Of a stretch of DNA of 42,107 nucleotides, positions 19,044 through 27,904 are shown piece by piece. The translations under genes were made by a program, and so were the position numbers. Origin of the DNA: Nitrospirota bacterium (GTDB lineage Bacteria; Nitrospirota; Leptospirillia; Leptospirillales; Leptospirillaceae); contig JAKAYF010000010.1 in assembly GCA_021816465.1 (NCBI GenBank), positions 1 to 42,107 of the forward strand. Direction: 5' to 3'. The notes below the pieces were generated by a model, which worked only from the letters and a program-made list of their open reading frames with translations, was not told where the DNA came from and did not search any database. The stretch's first letter is position 1; each line of letters begins with the position of its first letter.

Positions 19044-19073
19044 ATTGTAGACGGAAAAGAAGATCGAAGTCAA
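19044..19073 (-). promoter_or_regulatory. Predicted promoter for typA
   Basis: On the minus strand TTGACT (19073-19068) and TACAAT (19049-19044) are separated by 18 bases. The start point would be near 19037, giving a leader of about 50 bases. The surrounding 150-base gap between typA and the upstream methyltransferase is notably AT-rich, as expected for a promoter region. Confidence 0.6.
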
Positions 19074-19137
19074 CGTCTTTTCAATCAACTATTTACAAAA
19101 CAATATTTTTTAATGAAAAAGATTGATTCTTGATTTT

Positions 19138-20349
19138 CTATGAAAGAACAAAGGCCAGGCACTTCAAATATTCGAGCTCACCCATGGCCGGAACAATCGG
19201 ATGGTCCGGACCGGATCCTCCCTTGTACACAAGCTTGCCCGAGCGTCTTTTTTTCTTCAGGAGACTTCGGAGAATCCCCAAAAGTTCATCGCTCTCCAAA
19301 AGCGCCGAACAGGAACATGTCACAAGAAGTCCCCCCGGACGAACAAGGTCAATGGCAAGCTGATTCGCAGCATAATAGCCCCTGACCCCTTCCTCCTTTT
19401 TCTTCCGGCTTTTGATAAAAGCAGGAGGATCCATGACAACGGCATCGAATTTTTTGCCTGCCCGGTTCTCCTCTTCCGCCCACTCAAAAAAATCCCGCTT
19501 GATCGCTGCACTCATCACACCAGGAAAAACAGAGAGATTTTCCTGATAACACTCAAGTGCCGAAGAAGACGTATCAACTCCGGTCACCCCCCGTGCCCCG
19601 TTTCTTGCGGCGGCCATCGACCAGGAGCCCACATGACAAAAAGCATCGAGAACATCATTGTTCGCAAAAAAATGCGACAGGGATTCGATATTTCTTCGCT
19701 GATCAAGGAAAAGACCTGTTTTCTGTCCGTCCCGGAAGGGAAAATGGACAACTGACCCGCTCATTTGTACAGACAGTGTCCTGGGGACATCGCCCTCGAT
19801 CAGGTCATCTCCGACGGGAAGTCCCTCGATGGACCTCGCATGCACAGACCGGTCAATCCTGATACCACGGGGAGAAAATCGGGTCCGAAGCAAGAGGAGA
19901 ATCTCCGGAAGGTAAGCCTCCATGGCAAGAGTGGTCGCCTGAACGACAAGAAAATCATCGTACCGATCCACAACCAGCCCCGGAAGAAAATCTCCCTCCG
20001 AATGAACCACCCGATAAAGCGTTCCCGGGCAAACCTGCTTCCGGAGAGCAATAGCCCGGTCAAGAATCTCTTCAAGATAGGACGAAAACCCTTTCCAAGG
20101 CTGGTAGAAAGGATCAAGAAGGCGAGCCGCAATCAATGTCTGGGGGTTATAGAGAGCACGCCCCAGAAACCTTCCCTGATGTGACTCAACCGATACAAAG
20201 AGGGGAGCGTCAGGAGAGTGTTTCTCCAGAGTGGCGACCTCATTTGAGAAGACCCACAAATGTCCGGACAGAAGTCTTCTTTCTTCGCCCTTTTTGAGGA
20301 TCAGTCGTCCTTCAGTCTCTTCCCGACTCTTTTCAACCATCGCTACCAT
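19138..20349 (-). CDS. rlmI: 23S rRNA (cytosine) methyltransferase, RlmI family
   Basis: The 403-residue protein has an N-terminal PUA RNA-binding domain (about 14-85, LSGHLWVFSNEV), a middle beta domain and a Rossmann-fold methyltransferase. SAM-binding motif I is VLDAFCHVGSWS (233-244), motif IV is MDPPAF (306-311), and the segment VTCSCS (343-348) carries cysteine near the active site. RlmI makes 5-methylcytosine at position 1962 of 23S rRNA; the site in this organism is assumed, not shown. GAGGAG lies 9 bases before the ATG at 20349, supporting that start over an ATG three codons later. The promoter at 20409-20437 serves it. Confidence 0.88.
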   Translation of the reverse strand: MVAMVEKSREETEGRLILKKGEERRLLSGHLWVFSNEVATLEKHSPDAPLFVSVESHQGRFLGRALYNPQTLIAARLLDPFYQPWKGFSSYLEEILDRAIALRKQVCPGTLYRVVHSEGDFLPGLVVDRYDDFLVVQATTLAMEAYLPEILLLLRTRFSPRGIRIDRSVHARSIEGLPVGDDLIEGDVPRTLSVQMSGSVVHFPFRDGQKTGLFLDQRRNIESLSHFFANNDVLDAFCHVGSWSMAAARNGARGVTGVDTSSSALECYQENLSVFPGVMSAAIKRDFFEWAEEENRAGKKFDAVVMDPPAFIKSRKKKEEGVRGYYAANQLAIDLVRPGGLLVTCSCSALLESDELLGILRSLLKKKRRSGKLVYKGGSGPDHPIVPAMGELEYLKCLAFVLS

Positions 20350-20408
20350 AATGATAATGCTCCTCAGATTAAAGATTGACCGGAACGACCGGAAAAATGA
20401 AAAATGGC

Positions 20409-20437
20409 ATTGTACAAGGCATTGTTGCTTTTAACAA
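20409..20437 (-). promoter_or_regulatory. Predicted promoter for rlmI
   Basis: Minus-strand TTGTTA (20437-20432) and TACAAT (20414-20409) lie 17 bases apart, predicting a start near 20402 and a leader of about 53 bases. The divergent outer-membrane gene begins at 20579; I see no equally good promoter for it in the 229-base gap. Confidence 0.55.
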
Positions 20438-20578
20438 AATATAGGTCCCCCCCTCAGGCACCCCGGCCATCAGATCAAGACTCCCTCTTCCACTTGAACG
20501 CAATCTCGGGTATTGTCCAATAGTATTGTGAAAATAAACAGACTCATTATTTGAAACGTCAAATCGAAAAAGGAATCC

Positions 20579-21172
20579 ATGAGAACCCCTCTCCGCCTGA
20601 TTTCAGCCATACCTGCGCTTGCTGCCATTGCACTCTTTCTAGTCTTTCCCAAACAATCCTCGGCATTTGATCTTCAGCTCATGGGTGACATGACCGCCGC
20701 GGTCAAAAGCCCTCTCGACAACCAGACGGCCATTGCCGGAGGTGGAACAGTACGGCTTGCGTGGGAATATGCACCCGACTGGAACATAACGTTGACCGGA
20801 AGTGCATACTTTTTTCCGACATCAACTCCGGGGGGAGTCAATCCCATGACCTACCAGCCAACAACCGGGGGAATGGTCTCAATCATTCCCGTCACAGTTG
20901 GAGTCCAACATGTTTTTGCACGGTTTGACAGGAAAAAGTACGACTTTTACGGCGTGCTCGATGGTGGAGGCGCACTGGAATACAATTTTGGAGTTGGCCA
21001 CTCGGCTCCCGAACCTTTTGTGGATGGTGGGATAGGCTTTGGGACAAAAGAGTATTTCATCGAAGAACGGGCGGAATCCATGCTGAATGCTTTTGGACCA
21101 GTCCCGAACACACCCTCAGGACCACTGCTCCTTTTTACGACATCGATAGGTGTCCACTTTTTTCAGTTTTAA
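20579..21172 (+). CDS. Small outer-membrane beta-barrel protein
   Basis: The 197-residue product has a signal peptide with cleavage likely after SSA (near residue 29). The mature part alternates polar and hydrophobic residues in short strands with glycine-rich turns, and it ends in phenylalanine preceded by alternating hydrophobics (HFFQF), the usual C-terminal signal for the outer-membrane assembly machinery. About eight strands would fit the length, similar in size to OmpW or OmpA barrels, but I do not recognise the exact family. AAGGAA lies 5 bases before the ATG. The last 38 bases overlap the 3' end of the convergent recO. Confidence 0.75.
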   Translation: MRTPLRLISAIPALAAIALFLVFPKQSSAFDLQLMGDMTAAVKSPLDNQTAIAGGGTVRLAWEYAPDWNITLTGSAYFFPTSTPGGVNPMTYQPTTGGMVSIIPVTVGVQHVFARFDRKKYDFYGVLDGGGALEYNFGVGHSAPEPFVDGGIGFGTKEYFIEERAESMLNAFGPVPNTPSGPLLLFTTSIGVHFFQF

Positions 21173-21941
21173 CAGGAAAAGCTGTTTTTTCCAAAAACGG
21201 GAGGGCTCCGGAAAAGGTCCAGTGATGCACATGCCAGGAAATAATTTGGTCGATCAGGTCCAGGATCTGGCCTTCCTGATGTCCGGAAAGAATAACCCGC
21301 TCCGACTTACGGAGATCCTCACCGGAAAACTGTTCCAGTATTCTTAATGAATCTGCCTGACAAACAGGTTCACGACTCTTCTCCCCGTCCATCCGGCTGC
21401 AGTCGCGACATCTTACTCTTCCATTTTCCGGATCAAAGCGTACTTTCCCGATCAGAATATCCAGACCGCACCCCTGGCAGACAGGCGCCAATGGACCAAA
21501 CCCCATAATCCTGAGCATTCTTGCTGAAAATCGAATCCAGAGGAGTGCGTAGCTTGAGCGCTCGGTCTCCAGAAGACACAGGTAGCGCAGAAAGAGCTCA
21601 AAAAGTGCTGGCTCCTGAACATGATGTGGGAGAAGAGCAAGAACCGCCCTTACCGGAAGCCCCGCCCAGACAAGCTTGTCATAGTCGTTTCTGATCCCGG
21701 GAAACGGATCAATCACATGAGCTTTATGAAGGCGAAAGAGGCTGTCGGGAGTATGATGGCGCCCTAGCAAGGAAGAAAAGGTAAGAGGAGACAATGCGGC
21801 TCCAAACCGGTTGCCGGCAGCATTCGCCCCTCGCGCAAACCCTGTGAGGAGGCCTTCTTCCAGAGAGAAAAAGGTCACAACCCTGTCATCGTCACCATAG
21901 CGGACAGAGCGGAGGATCAGAGCAAATCGTTCAAATGCCAA
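21135..21941 (-). CDS. recO: DNA repair protein RecO
   Basis: RecO mediates loading of RecA on SSB-coated single-stranded DNA in the RecFOR pathway. The 268-residue protein has the N-terminal OB fold (ALILRSVRYGDDDRVVTFFS region), a helical middle, and a zinc-binding module CQGCG followed by CRDC. Length and layout match the family. The start is TTG at 21941, supported by GGAGG upstream; no ATG or GTG fits better. It begins 42 bases after era, in the common order era-recO, and overlaps the outer-membrane gene at its 3' end. RecBC genes are also in the window, so two recombination entry routes are likely. Confidence 0.92.
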   Translation of the reverse strand: MAFERFALILRSVRYGDDDRVVTFFSLEEGLLTGFARGANAAGNRFGAALSPLTFSSLLGRHHTPDSLFRLHKAHVIDPFPGIRNDYDKLVWAGLPVRAVLALLPHHVQEPALFELFLRYLCLLETERSSYALLWIRFSARMLRIMGFGPLAPVCQGCGLDILIGKVRFDPENGRVRCRDCSRMDGEKSREPVCQADSLRILEQFSGEDLRKSERVILSGHQEGQILDLIDQIISWHVHHWTFSGALPFLEKTAFPVKTEKSGHLSMS

Positions 21942-21983
21942 ATCGCCCCTCCATCCTCCCCGAAACGCAGAAAAGCAACAGCA

Positions 21984-22937
21984 CTATTCCCCGATATATC
22001 CAAGCTCTCGTAAAATTCTGGGGTTATCTCGCCATGCCGGCTCGACCTTGACGAGCATCCTCAGGAAAACCTTTCCTCCGACAAGCCGTTCAATCTCAAG
22101 GCGGGCTTTTTCACTGACATCCCTTATTCGCTCACCACCACTGCCGATCATAATGGCTTTCTGCGAGTCCCGCTCCACGATAATAACGCCACGAATGGTC
22201 GTGATTCCTTTCGGCCCCTCCGGTTCAAGATATTCCTCGATCATCACGGCGCTTTGATGAGGAACCTCCTCCCTGAGACTCCAGAAAATCTTTTCCTGGA
22301 TCAGCTCCCGTACAAGCTGCCGGACAGTCTGGTTCGTGTAGAGCTCAGGATCAAAAAGGTTCTCCCCTTCAGGAAGATGACGAAAGACAACATCAAGGAA
22401 GCGGTCAAGATTCTTGTTCTTGGCACCGGACACCGGGATAATCTCGCCCGGGAGCCCCCATGACTCAATCTCAAGAAGCCGCGGAATCATCCCTTGCCCA
22501 CCGGTCTTATCCATCTTTGTTGCCGCAATCAAGAGTGGTCGTCCGTCAAGGATCGGAAGCAGAAGATTCCTCATCCGGTCAACATCGTCACGCGAGGGCA
22601 TCGGATCGAGGCTGATCACCCACACAATGACATGTGCCCCGAGAAGAGCCTCCCTGGACATGTCCACCATGAGGTGGTTAAACGCATGGGAAAGCCGATG
22701 AATACCGGGGGTATCGAGAAAAACAATCTGCCCTCGTGGCTCCGTAAGGATCCCCCGAATAAGGGTACGGGTTGTCTGGGGAATAGGAGAGATCGCAGAC
22801 ACCTTCTCCCCGACAAGTGCGTTGACAAGTGTCGACTTCCCGGCATTCGGCAAGCCAACCATTGCAACCAGACCACATTTATAGGGCTCGGGAGCGCTCT
22901 CACCCGAACCAAGATCATCAATATCGATTTCTCTCAC
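21984..22937 (-). CDS. era: GTPase Era
   Basis: Era is an essential GTPase that binds the 3' end of 16S rRNA during 30S maturation. G1 GLPNAGKST, G3 DTPG and G4 TKMDK are clear, and the C-terminal KH domain carries KAIMIGSGGERIRDVS. The GTG at 22937 is favoured because GGAGG sits 5 bases upstream, giving a 317-residue product of normal Era size; an ATG at 22949, which contains that GGAGG, and a far upstream start at 23027 are alternatives that add non-conserved residues. RecO follows after 42 bases. Functionally it pairs with ybeY, which lies 18 kb away. Confidence 0.94.
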   Translation of the reverse strand: MREIDIDDLGSGESAPEPYKCGLVAMVGLPNAGKSTLVNALVGEKVSAISPIPQTTRTLIRGILTEPRGQIVFLDTPGIHRLSHAFNHLMVDMSREALLGAHVIVWVISLDPMPSRDDVDRMRNLLLPILDGRPLLIAATKMDKTGGQGMIPRLLEIESWGLPGEIIPVSGAKNKNLDRFLDVVFRHLPEGENLFDPELYTNQTVRQLVRELIQEKIFWSLREEVPHQSAVMIEEYLEPEGPKGITTIRGVIIVERDSQKAIMIGSGGERIRDVSEKARLEIERLVGGKVFLRMLVKVEPAWRDNPRILRELGYIGE

Positions 22938-23017
22938 ACTGACCTCCATCAACAGTTGATCATGGCTTGTCTCTCCTGTGGACCGTCCAGAGGGGACAAA
23001 CCATACGTATCCCTGGC

Positions 23018-23047
23018 ATTCTATCATGCATCAGGAGTTCTTGCGAA
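23018..23047 (-). promoter_or_regulatory. Possible promoter for era-recO
   Basis: Minus-strand TTCGCA (23047-23042) and TAGAAT (23023-23018) are 18 bases apart, each with four or five matches to consensus. It would give a leader of 60 to 75 bases. The support is moderate only. Confidence 0.35.
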
Positions 23048-23135
23048 TGCATAATGCATCGGGCCACCGGAGATTGTATCTCCCCGTCCTGATTTCCGGA
23101 CGAACCAGAAAAATATTGATGTCCAATAAAAATAC

Positions 23136-23164
23136 TTGCCCTTCAAGCGCCGGAATGATAAAAA
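23136..23164 (+). promoter_or_regulatory. Possible promoter for manC
   Basis: TTGCCC (23136-23141) and TAAAAA (23159-23164) are separated by 17 bases, each with four matches to consensus. The leader before the manC ATG would be about 40 bases and contains AAGGAG at the proper place. The support is moderate only. Confidence 0.35.
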
Positions 23165-23209
23165 TTCGGAAGTAACTTAACACGACAATCCAGCAAGGAG
23201 AATCGGAAT

Positions 23210-24682
23210 ATGTGGCATGGCATCATTATGGCAGGCGGTTCGGGAACACGATTCTGGCCCTTGAGCAGGGAACTCTACCCCAAACAGTTCCTCTCCCTGG
23301 TCGGAGAAAAAAGCCTTCTTCACGGTACGGTGAACCGGCTTCTTCCCCTTTTTCCTCAAGACCAGATCTGGATCATGGTCGGAACAAAACATGAATCAGA
23401 GACAAAGAGAACTCTCTCAACTCTTCCCAAAGGATCTCCCGGCCAGACCGCGCCCCGGATATTTGTTGAGCCACAATCAAAAAATACACTGCCTCCGCTC
23501 GCACTCGCCTCTGCCTTTATCAAAAAGACGGATCCCGAAGGGGTGTTATGCGTCATGGCCAGCGATCACCTGATCTCTCCCGAAGAGAAGTTCCTCGCGC
23601 TTGTTAAACAGGCATGTCTGACCGTTGAACAAAATGACGTTCTCCTGACATTCGGAATTCCTCCCAAGCGTCCGGAGACCGGATTCGGATATATTGAGAA
23701 AGGATCCCCTGTCGACACCAGAAAGTTCGGACAGGCTCCATGCTTCAACGTCAACAAGTTTGTCGAAAAGCCATCCCGACCGGTTGCCGAGGAGTTTCTC
23801 AAGGATAAAACACACCTCTGGAACAGCGGCATGTTCGTCTTCCGCGCATCGGTCTTTCTCAATGAAGTCCAAAAATACCAGCCCAGTCTTTATGCTCTGG
23901 TCGAAGAACTGTCCGCGGCCATCGGGACTCCTTCCGAAGAGCAGGCTATCAGGGATTTTTATGCCCAGGCACCCAATATCTCCGTCGACTATGGCATCAT
24001 GGAGCATTCAAACGCCGTCTGGACCATGGCCAGCGAAATCGACTGGAAGGATGTTGGAAGCTTTAATGCCCTGGACGAGATCTCCGAACATGATTCCCAA
24101 GGAAATGTCCTTCGGGGCAATGTCATATCGATTGACAGCGAAAACTCCATCATTTTCGGAGACAAAAGGGTCATTGCCACGATTGGCATCAAAAACCTCG
24201 TCATTATCGACACCGACGATGCCACACTCATCTCGACAAAAGACGATCTCCAGAAGGTACGAGAGGTCGTATCCGAACTCAAGGGAAAAAAGCGCATTGA
24301 GGCACTTGAGCACAGGACCACTCATCGCCCATGGGGCCACTACACCATTATCGATCAGGGACCTCACTACAAGATCAAGCGCGTCACAGTCAACCCGGAT
24401 GCCAGACTTTCCCTCCAGATGCATCTTCACCGCTCCGAACACTGGGTCGTTACCTCGGGAACAGCCAGGGTAACGCTCGATGACCAGGAGGTTTACCTTC
24501 ATGTGAACCAGAGCATAGACATTCCAAAAACGGCAAGGCACAGAATCTACAACCCCGGAAAGGTGCCGCTGGTCATCATTGAGGTCCAGAACGGAGAATA
24601 TCTGGAAGAGGACGATATTATCCGTTTTCAGGATGACTATAACCGAATCAAATCAGCCAACCCCAAGGGAGAATCATGCTGA
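23210..24682 (+). CDS. manC: Mannose-1-phosphate guanylyltransferase / mannose-6-phosphate isomerase
   Basis: The bifunctional type II enzyme makes GDP-mannose from mannose-1-phosphate and isomerises fructose-6-phosphate to mannose-6-phosphate. The 490 residues contain the nucleotidyltransferase domain (about 1-285) with AGGSGTRFWPLSR (residues 8-20) and PKQF, the FVEKP and WNSGMFVF segments, and a C-terminal cupin isomerase domain (about 360-480) with QMHLHRSEHW as metal-binding histidines. AAGGAG lies 9 bases before the ATG. The stop overlaps the start of manB by 7 bases. Together the two genes supply GDP-mannose for surface polysaccharide; no glycosyltransferases are in this window. Confidence 0.95.
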   Translation: MWHGIIMAGGSGTRFWPLSRELYPKQFLSLVGEKSLLHGTVNRLLPLFPQDQIWIMVGTKHESETKRTLSTLPKGSPGQTAPRIFVEPQSKNTLPPLALASAFIKKTDPEGVLCVMASDHLISPEEKFLALVKQACLTVEQNDVLLTFGIPPKRPETGFGYIEKGSPVDTRKFGQAPCFNVNKFVEKPSRPVAEEFLKDKTHLWNSGMFVFRASVFLNEVQKYQPSLYALVEELSAAIGTPSEEQAIRDFYAQAPNISVDYGIMEHSNAVWTMASEIDWKDVGSFNALDEISEHDSQGNVLRGNVISIDSENSIIFGDKRVIATIGIKNLVIIDTDDATLISTKDDLQKVREVVSELKGKKRIEALEHRTTHRPWGHYTIIDQGPHYKIKRVTVNPDARLSLQMHLHRSEHWVVTSGTARVTLDDQEVYLHVNQSIDIPKTARHRIYNPGKVPLVIIEVQNGEYLEEDDIIRFQDDYNRIKSANPKGESC

Positions 24683-26097
24683 AAAACATTCCCGCCCGGA
24701 TCTTTCGTGAGTACGACATCAGGGGTGTGGCAGAGGCGGAGTTGACGGACGAAATCATTGATGCGATCGGGTCCGCCTATGGACAGATGATCCTTGATGC
24801 CGGCGGGAAGACAATCTCCATCGGCCGGGATGTCAGGGTAAGCTCGGAGAGGATTCTCAAAAGCTTCTCAGAAGCCATCATGCGTCTGGGGATCAATATT
24901 CTCGATATTGGTGTCGTTCCGACCCCGCTTCTTTATTTCTCCCTTTTCAACCTTCCTGTTGATGGCGGTGTCATGATTACGGCCAGCCACAACCCGCCCC
25001 AGGACAACGGCCTGAAACTGGCCATAGGCCGGGAGACCATCCATGGACCCCGCATCATGGAAATCAGGCAGAGGATGGAGCAACAATCCACGCCTCCTTC
25101 AATTGGGCAAAAAGGAATGATCCGTCCGGCTCCGGTCCGAAGCAGCTATATCAGGGAGATTCGCGACAGGATTTCCCTGTTGCCCAAGTTCATGGGGCGC
25201 CCCATCCATGCCGTGATAGACTGCGGGAACGGAACAGGAGGACTTGTGGCAAGAGACCTCTACAATGCGATTGGTGCCAGGACCTCCTTTCTGTTTGAAA
25301 GGCCCGACGGAAAATTTCCCAACCATCACCCGGATCCGAGCGTTCCGGAGAACCTCGCAATGCTCATGGCCGAGGTGGTCAGACAAAAAGCTGACATCGG
25401 AATTGCTTTTGACGGTGACTCGGACCGCATCGGAGTCATCACCGAAAAAGGCGAGATTCTTTATGGAGACCAGTTGATGGTCCTGTTTTCGGAACAGGTC
25501 CTCAAGCGGAACCCCGGAGCAATGATTATTTCCGAGGTCAAGGCCTCTAAAGTTCTCTACGATGAAATAGCCCGCATGGGCGGAGTACCGCTCATGTGGA
25601 AAGCCGGACATTCGGTGATCAAGGCCAAAATGAAAGAAGAAGGAGCTCCACTTGCGGGCGAAATGAGTGGACACATCTTTTTCAAGGATGGATACTTTGG
25701 GTTTGACGATGCCTTGTATGCCGGGGTTCGCATTCTCCAGTTCATGGTCGAACAGCAAAAGCCCCTAAGCGAACTTCTCGACAGGATTCCCAAAACATCA
25801 AACACTCCAGAACTCAGGATGGATTGTCCCGATTCACTGAAGTTCAGACTGGTTGAAACGCTGAAGAAACTTCTTCAGGGTTCTGGAGCGTCCATGATCG
25901 ATATCGATGGTGTCAGGGTTGAATACCCTGATGGCTGGGGACTGGTCAGAGCCAGCAATACCCAGCCGGCGCTGGTGCTCAGATTTGAAGGACCGACCGA
26001 CCAGAGAAGAGACGAGATTCGAAACACGATCGAGTCCCTGCTTCAAAAAGCAAAAGAGCTTCTGATGAAAGAGGATCCCTCCATCAACCCATTCTGA
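24676..26097 (+). CDS. manB: Phosphomannomutase / phosphoglucomutase
   Basis: An alpha-D-phosphohexomutase of the AlgC/ManB group, converting mannose-6-phosphate (and probably glucose-6-phosphate) to the 1-phosphate. The 473 residues show the phosphoserine loop TASHNPP (around residue 99-105), the metal-binding DGDSDRIG, the sugar-specificity loop GEMSGH and the C-terminal phosphate-binding RASNTQP. The REYDIRG start is typical. It follows manC with a 7-base overlap, so the pair gives coupled synthesis of GDP-mannose. It could equally be named algC; sequence alone does not fix the preferred sugar. Confidence 0.94.
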   Translation: MLKNIPARIFREYDIRGVAEAELTDEIIDAIGSAYGQMILDAGGKTISIGRDVRVSSERILKSFSEAIMRLGINILDIGVVPTPLLYFSLFNLPVDGGVMITASHNPPQDNGLKLAIGRETIHGPRIMEIRQRMEQQSTPPSIGQKGMIRPAPVRSSYIREIRDRISLLPKFMGRPIHAVIDCGNGTGGLVARDLYNAIGARTSFLFERPDGKFPNHHPDPSVPENLAMLMAEVVRQKADIGIAFDGDSDRIGVITEKGEILYGDQLMVLFSEQVLKRNPGAMIISEVKASKVLYDEIARMGGVPLMWKAGHSVIKAKMKEEGAPLAGEMSGHIFFKDGYFGFDDALYAGVRILQFMVEQQKPLSELLDRIPKTSNTPELRMDCPDSLKFRLVETLKKLLQGSGASMIDIDGVRVEYPDGWGLVRASNTQPALVLRFEGPTDQRRDEIRNTIESLLQKAKELLMKEDPSINPF

Positions 26098-26176
26098 GCC
26101 TGGAAAGCGATTCCGGACAGATACAAATGGAAAGGAGAGCCCTCCCCGAAACCAGGGGGAAGGGGCAAAAGAAATC

Positions 26177-26632
26177 ATGAAAAAAAGACTTTCGCTTCTC
26201 GCAGCAACCTTACTCTTACTGGCCGGCGCACCTTATGCCCAGGCGAAAACTTCAGAGGCGCCAGTCCTGAGCATTCTGAACCACCATAATCAAGAGAAGA
26301 TCCACGGGAGATCCATACGCCTTGTCCTCAGGATCACCCCCTCTCCCGATCGGCACCATCCCATTCACCTCCATGTCTATGTCAATGGGAAAATGGCCAC
26401 GATGGTCTCGATCAGTTCCGCCAAAAAAGTGCTCACCCTTCACCATCTCCCAAAGGGAAAAGACGTGATTTCCTTTGTCCAGGCCAATCCTGTGACCCAT
26501 AAAGAGATGGGCGATGATATGGCTGGAATGGATATGGGTGACATGTCCGGGATGGATAACACAAACAAAGGCTCGGGAAAAATGGGCACAGGAAAGGCCA
26601 TTGAAAAGAAAATAACCGTTACCGTTCAGTGA
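26177..26632 (+). CDS. Secreted His- and Met-rich protein, possible metal binder
   Basis: The 151-residue product has a clear signal peptide (basic MKKR, hydrophobic core, cleavage likely after AQA at residue 23). The mature chain has histidine pairs at 36-37, 60-61 and 89-90 plus H64, H66 and H108, and a tail (111-126) with six methionines spaced by aspartate and glycine (for example MAGMDMGDMSGM). Methionine and histidine clusters of this kind occur in periplasmic copper-handling proteins, so a copper role is a fair guess, not a conclusion. I recognise no named family. It lies 79 bases after manB and converges on the NsrR-like regulator. No strong Shine-Dalgarno is seen. Confidence 0.7.
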   Translation: MKKRLSLLAATLLLLAGAPYAQAKTSEAPVLSILNHHNQEKIHGRSIRLVLRITPSPDRHHPIHLHVYVNGKMATMVSISSAKKVLTLHHLPKGKDVISFVQANPVTHKEMGDDMAGMDMGDMSGMDNTNKGSGKMGTGKAIEKKITVTVQ

Positions 26633-26650
26633 GCGCCCTCAGGCGCTCAC
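26629..26650. terminator. Hairpin at convergent gene ends
   Basis: GTGAGCGCC and GGCGCTCAC (9 perfect pairs) enclose the loop CTCA. The hairpin includes the stop codons of both convergent genes. A T-run follows on neither strand, so it may be a weak bidirectional terminator or a barrier to antisense read-through rather than a classical one. Confidence 0.5.
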
Positions 26651-27133
26651 TCCGTCAGAGGAAACAGGTTTCAGGGCGGGAGAACGTTTGGAAGATTCAG
26701 GCCTGATATTGAGAAGCGGCTGGAGCTGGAGGGGGTTTCGGGCCATTTCCCCCAGAGTATATCGATCAAGCTCCTCCATGAATTTATTCATCGCATTGGA
26801 CAACACACCTTTTAAATAGCATACCGAATCAATGGGACACTTCCCTTTTATGCCATCGAGACACTCGACGATATAAAAGTCCGGCTCGCACATCCTGACA
26901 ACATCCCCCAAGGTAATCTTGTCCGTTGCCGCATTATGGTAAAGACCACCATGTCTCCCTCTGATGGAATGGACAAGACCTTTTGCCGCAAGGTTCTGGA
27001 CCACTTTCATCAAATGATTTTTTGAAATCCCATAGCTTTTTGCGATCTCGGAGATATTAGAGCGCCGACCGGGATTGGAAGACAAATACAAAAGAACGCG
27101 AAGGGAATAATCTGTATATTGGGTTAACTGCAT
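26639..27133 (-). CDS. Rrf2-family regulator, NsrR-like
   Basis: The 164-residue protein starts with the Rrf2 winged-helix (QLTQYTDYSLRVLLYL, then ISEIAKSYGISKNHLMKVV) and the basic wing SIRGRHGGL. Three cysteines at 91, 99 and 105 sit where Rrf2 proteins hold an Fe-S cluster; NsrR spacing is C-x5-C-x5-C, here C-x7-C-x5-C, plus C82. The PIDSVCYLKG ending resembles NsrR, the nitric-oxide sensor, more than IscR. I therefore call it NsrR-like without assigning the signal. A polar tail of about 30 residues follows. It lies 64 bases downstream of the Crp/Fnr-family gene on the same strand. Confidence 0.88.
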   Translation of the reverse strand: MQLTQYTDYSLRVLLYLSSNPGRRSNISEIAKSYGISKNHLMKVVQNLAAKGLVHSIRGRHGGLYHNAATDKITLGDVVRMCEPDFYIVECLDGIKGKCPIDSVCYLKGVLSNAMNKFMEELDRYTLGEMARNPLQLQPLLNIRPESSKRSPALKPVSSDGVSA

Positions 27134-27197
27134 GGTCCGCCCCCGATTGGTATGATAATGTCCGATGCTGCTATCTCAGCAAACAAACAAGGAAAGG

Positions 27198-27875
27198 TCA
27201 CTCTTTTGCGGATGACCAGTTTTCATATGTCATGTTCATAAAATGGTCAAGAGAGAGAACAATGACATGTCCTCTTTTGGAAAGATCCAGATATCCTGCT
27301 TTTTCCCATGATCTTGTCAGCCGGATAGCACTCTCAACACTCGTCCCCGCCATGAGCGACAGACTTTTTCTCGTCACCTCAATCTCCACGGGATCTGTCC
27401 CGAGAGAAGACAACCCCATATCCCGACTTTTCTTGCATAACGATACAATGACTCGTGCCAGGCGAATCTTCACCGGCTCGGGGGAAATCAGAAGACGCGA
27501 CTGAAGATCCTGGACACGAACGCCGATCTCCCTGAAAAACCCTCTCCGGAAGGAAATCTCCGCAACCAGCGCATTCCTGATTTTTTCTGCGGAATATCCT
27601 TCGACAACCGAAGGTCTCTCCGCGCGGGCCGTTGCGGGATAAGGGAACTCCCCCAAAACGGCAAAACCTCCCAAAAACTCGGATGACTCAAGTCGCTCCG
27701 TAATAAACGGGTTGCCAAAAGGGCTCTCCTTGACCATCACAATACACCCCTCCCGAACGAGATAGAGGAAGTCCGGAAAATCTCCCTGATGAAAAAGAAT
27801 ACCATCTTTTTTGAGAAGCACACGCTTGTCAGGGGTGTGCTGATTAAACCAGTCCATAACGGAAGATTCATCCAC
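27198..27875 (-). CDS. Crp/Fnr-family transcription regulator
   Basis: The 225-residue protein has an N-terminal cyclic-nucleotide-type beta roll (about 15-115) and a C-terminal helix-turn-helix (about 165-215, VTRKSLSLMAGTSVESAIRL). It lacks the N-terminal cysteine cluster of FNR; only two scattered cysteines are present. The cAMP-contacting residues of CRP are not kept (the GEL and PRAAT positions read GGF and YPATA), so cAMP binding is doubtful. The GTG at 27875 is preferred over an ATG at 27857 because GGAGGAAG lies just upstream. It faces a small membrane-protein gene across a 124-base gap containing an inverted repeat, which suggests autoregulation or control of that gene. Confidence 0.88.
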   Translation of the reverse strand: MDESSVMDWFNQHTPDKRVLLKKDGILFHQGDFPDFLYLVREGCIVMVKESPFGNPFITERLESSEFLGGFAVLGEFPYPATARAERPSVVEGYSAEKIRNALVAEISFRRGFFREIGVRVQDLQSRLLISPEPVKIRLARVIVSLCKKSRDMGLSSLGTDPVEIEVTRKSLSLMAGTSVESAIRLTRSWEKAGYLDLSKRGHVIVLSLDHFMNMTYENWSSAKE

Positions 27876-27904
27876 GCGCTTCCTCCAGAGAGTCTAGGAT
27901 ATCC

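Noticed and set aside
23024-23060. Repeated ATGCAT sites in the era-manC gap as an operator
   Set aside because: Three short palindromic hexamers close together are suggestive but too short and irregular to call a site.
23694-24473. 259-codon frame inside manC in another frame
   Set aside because: Low-complexity translation with no motif, entirely within a well-supported gene.
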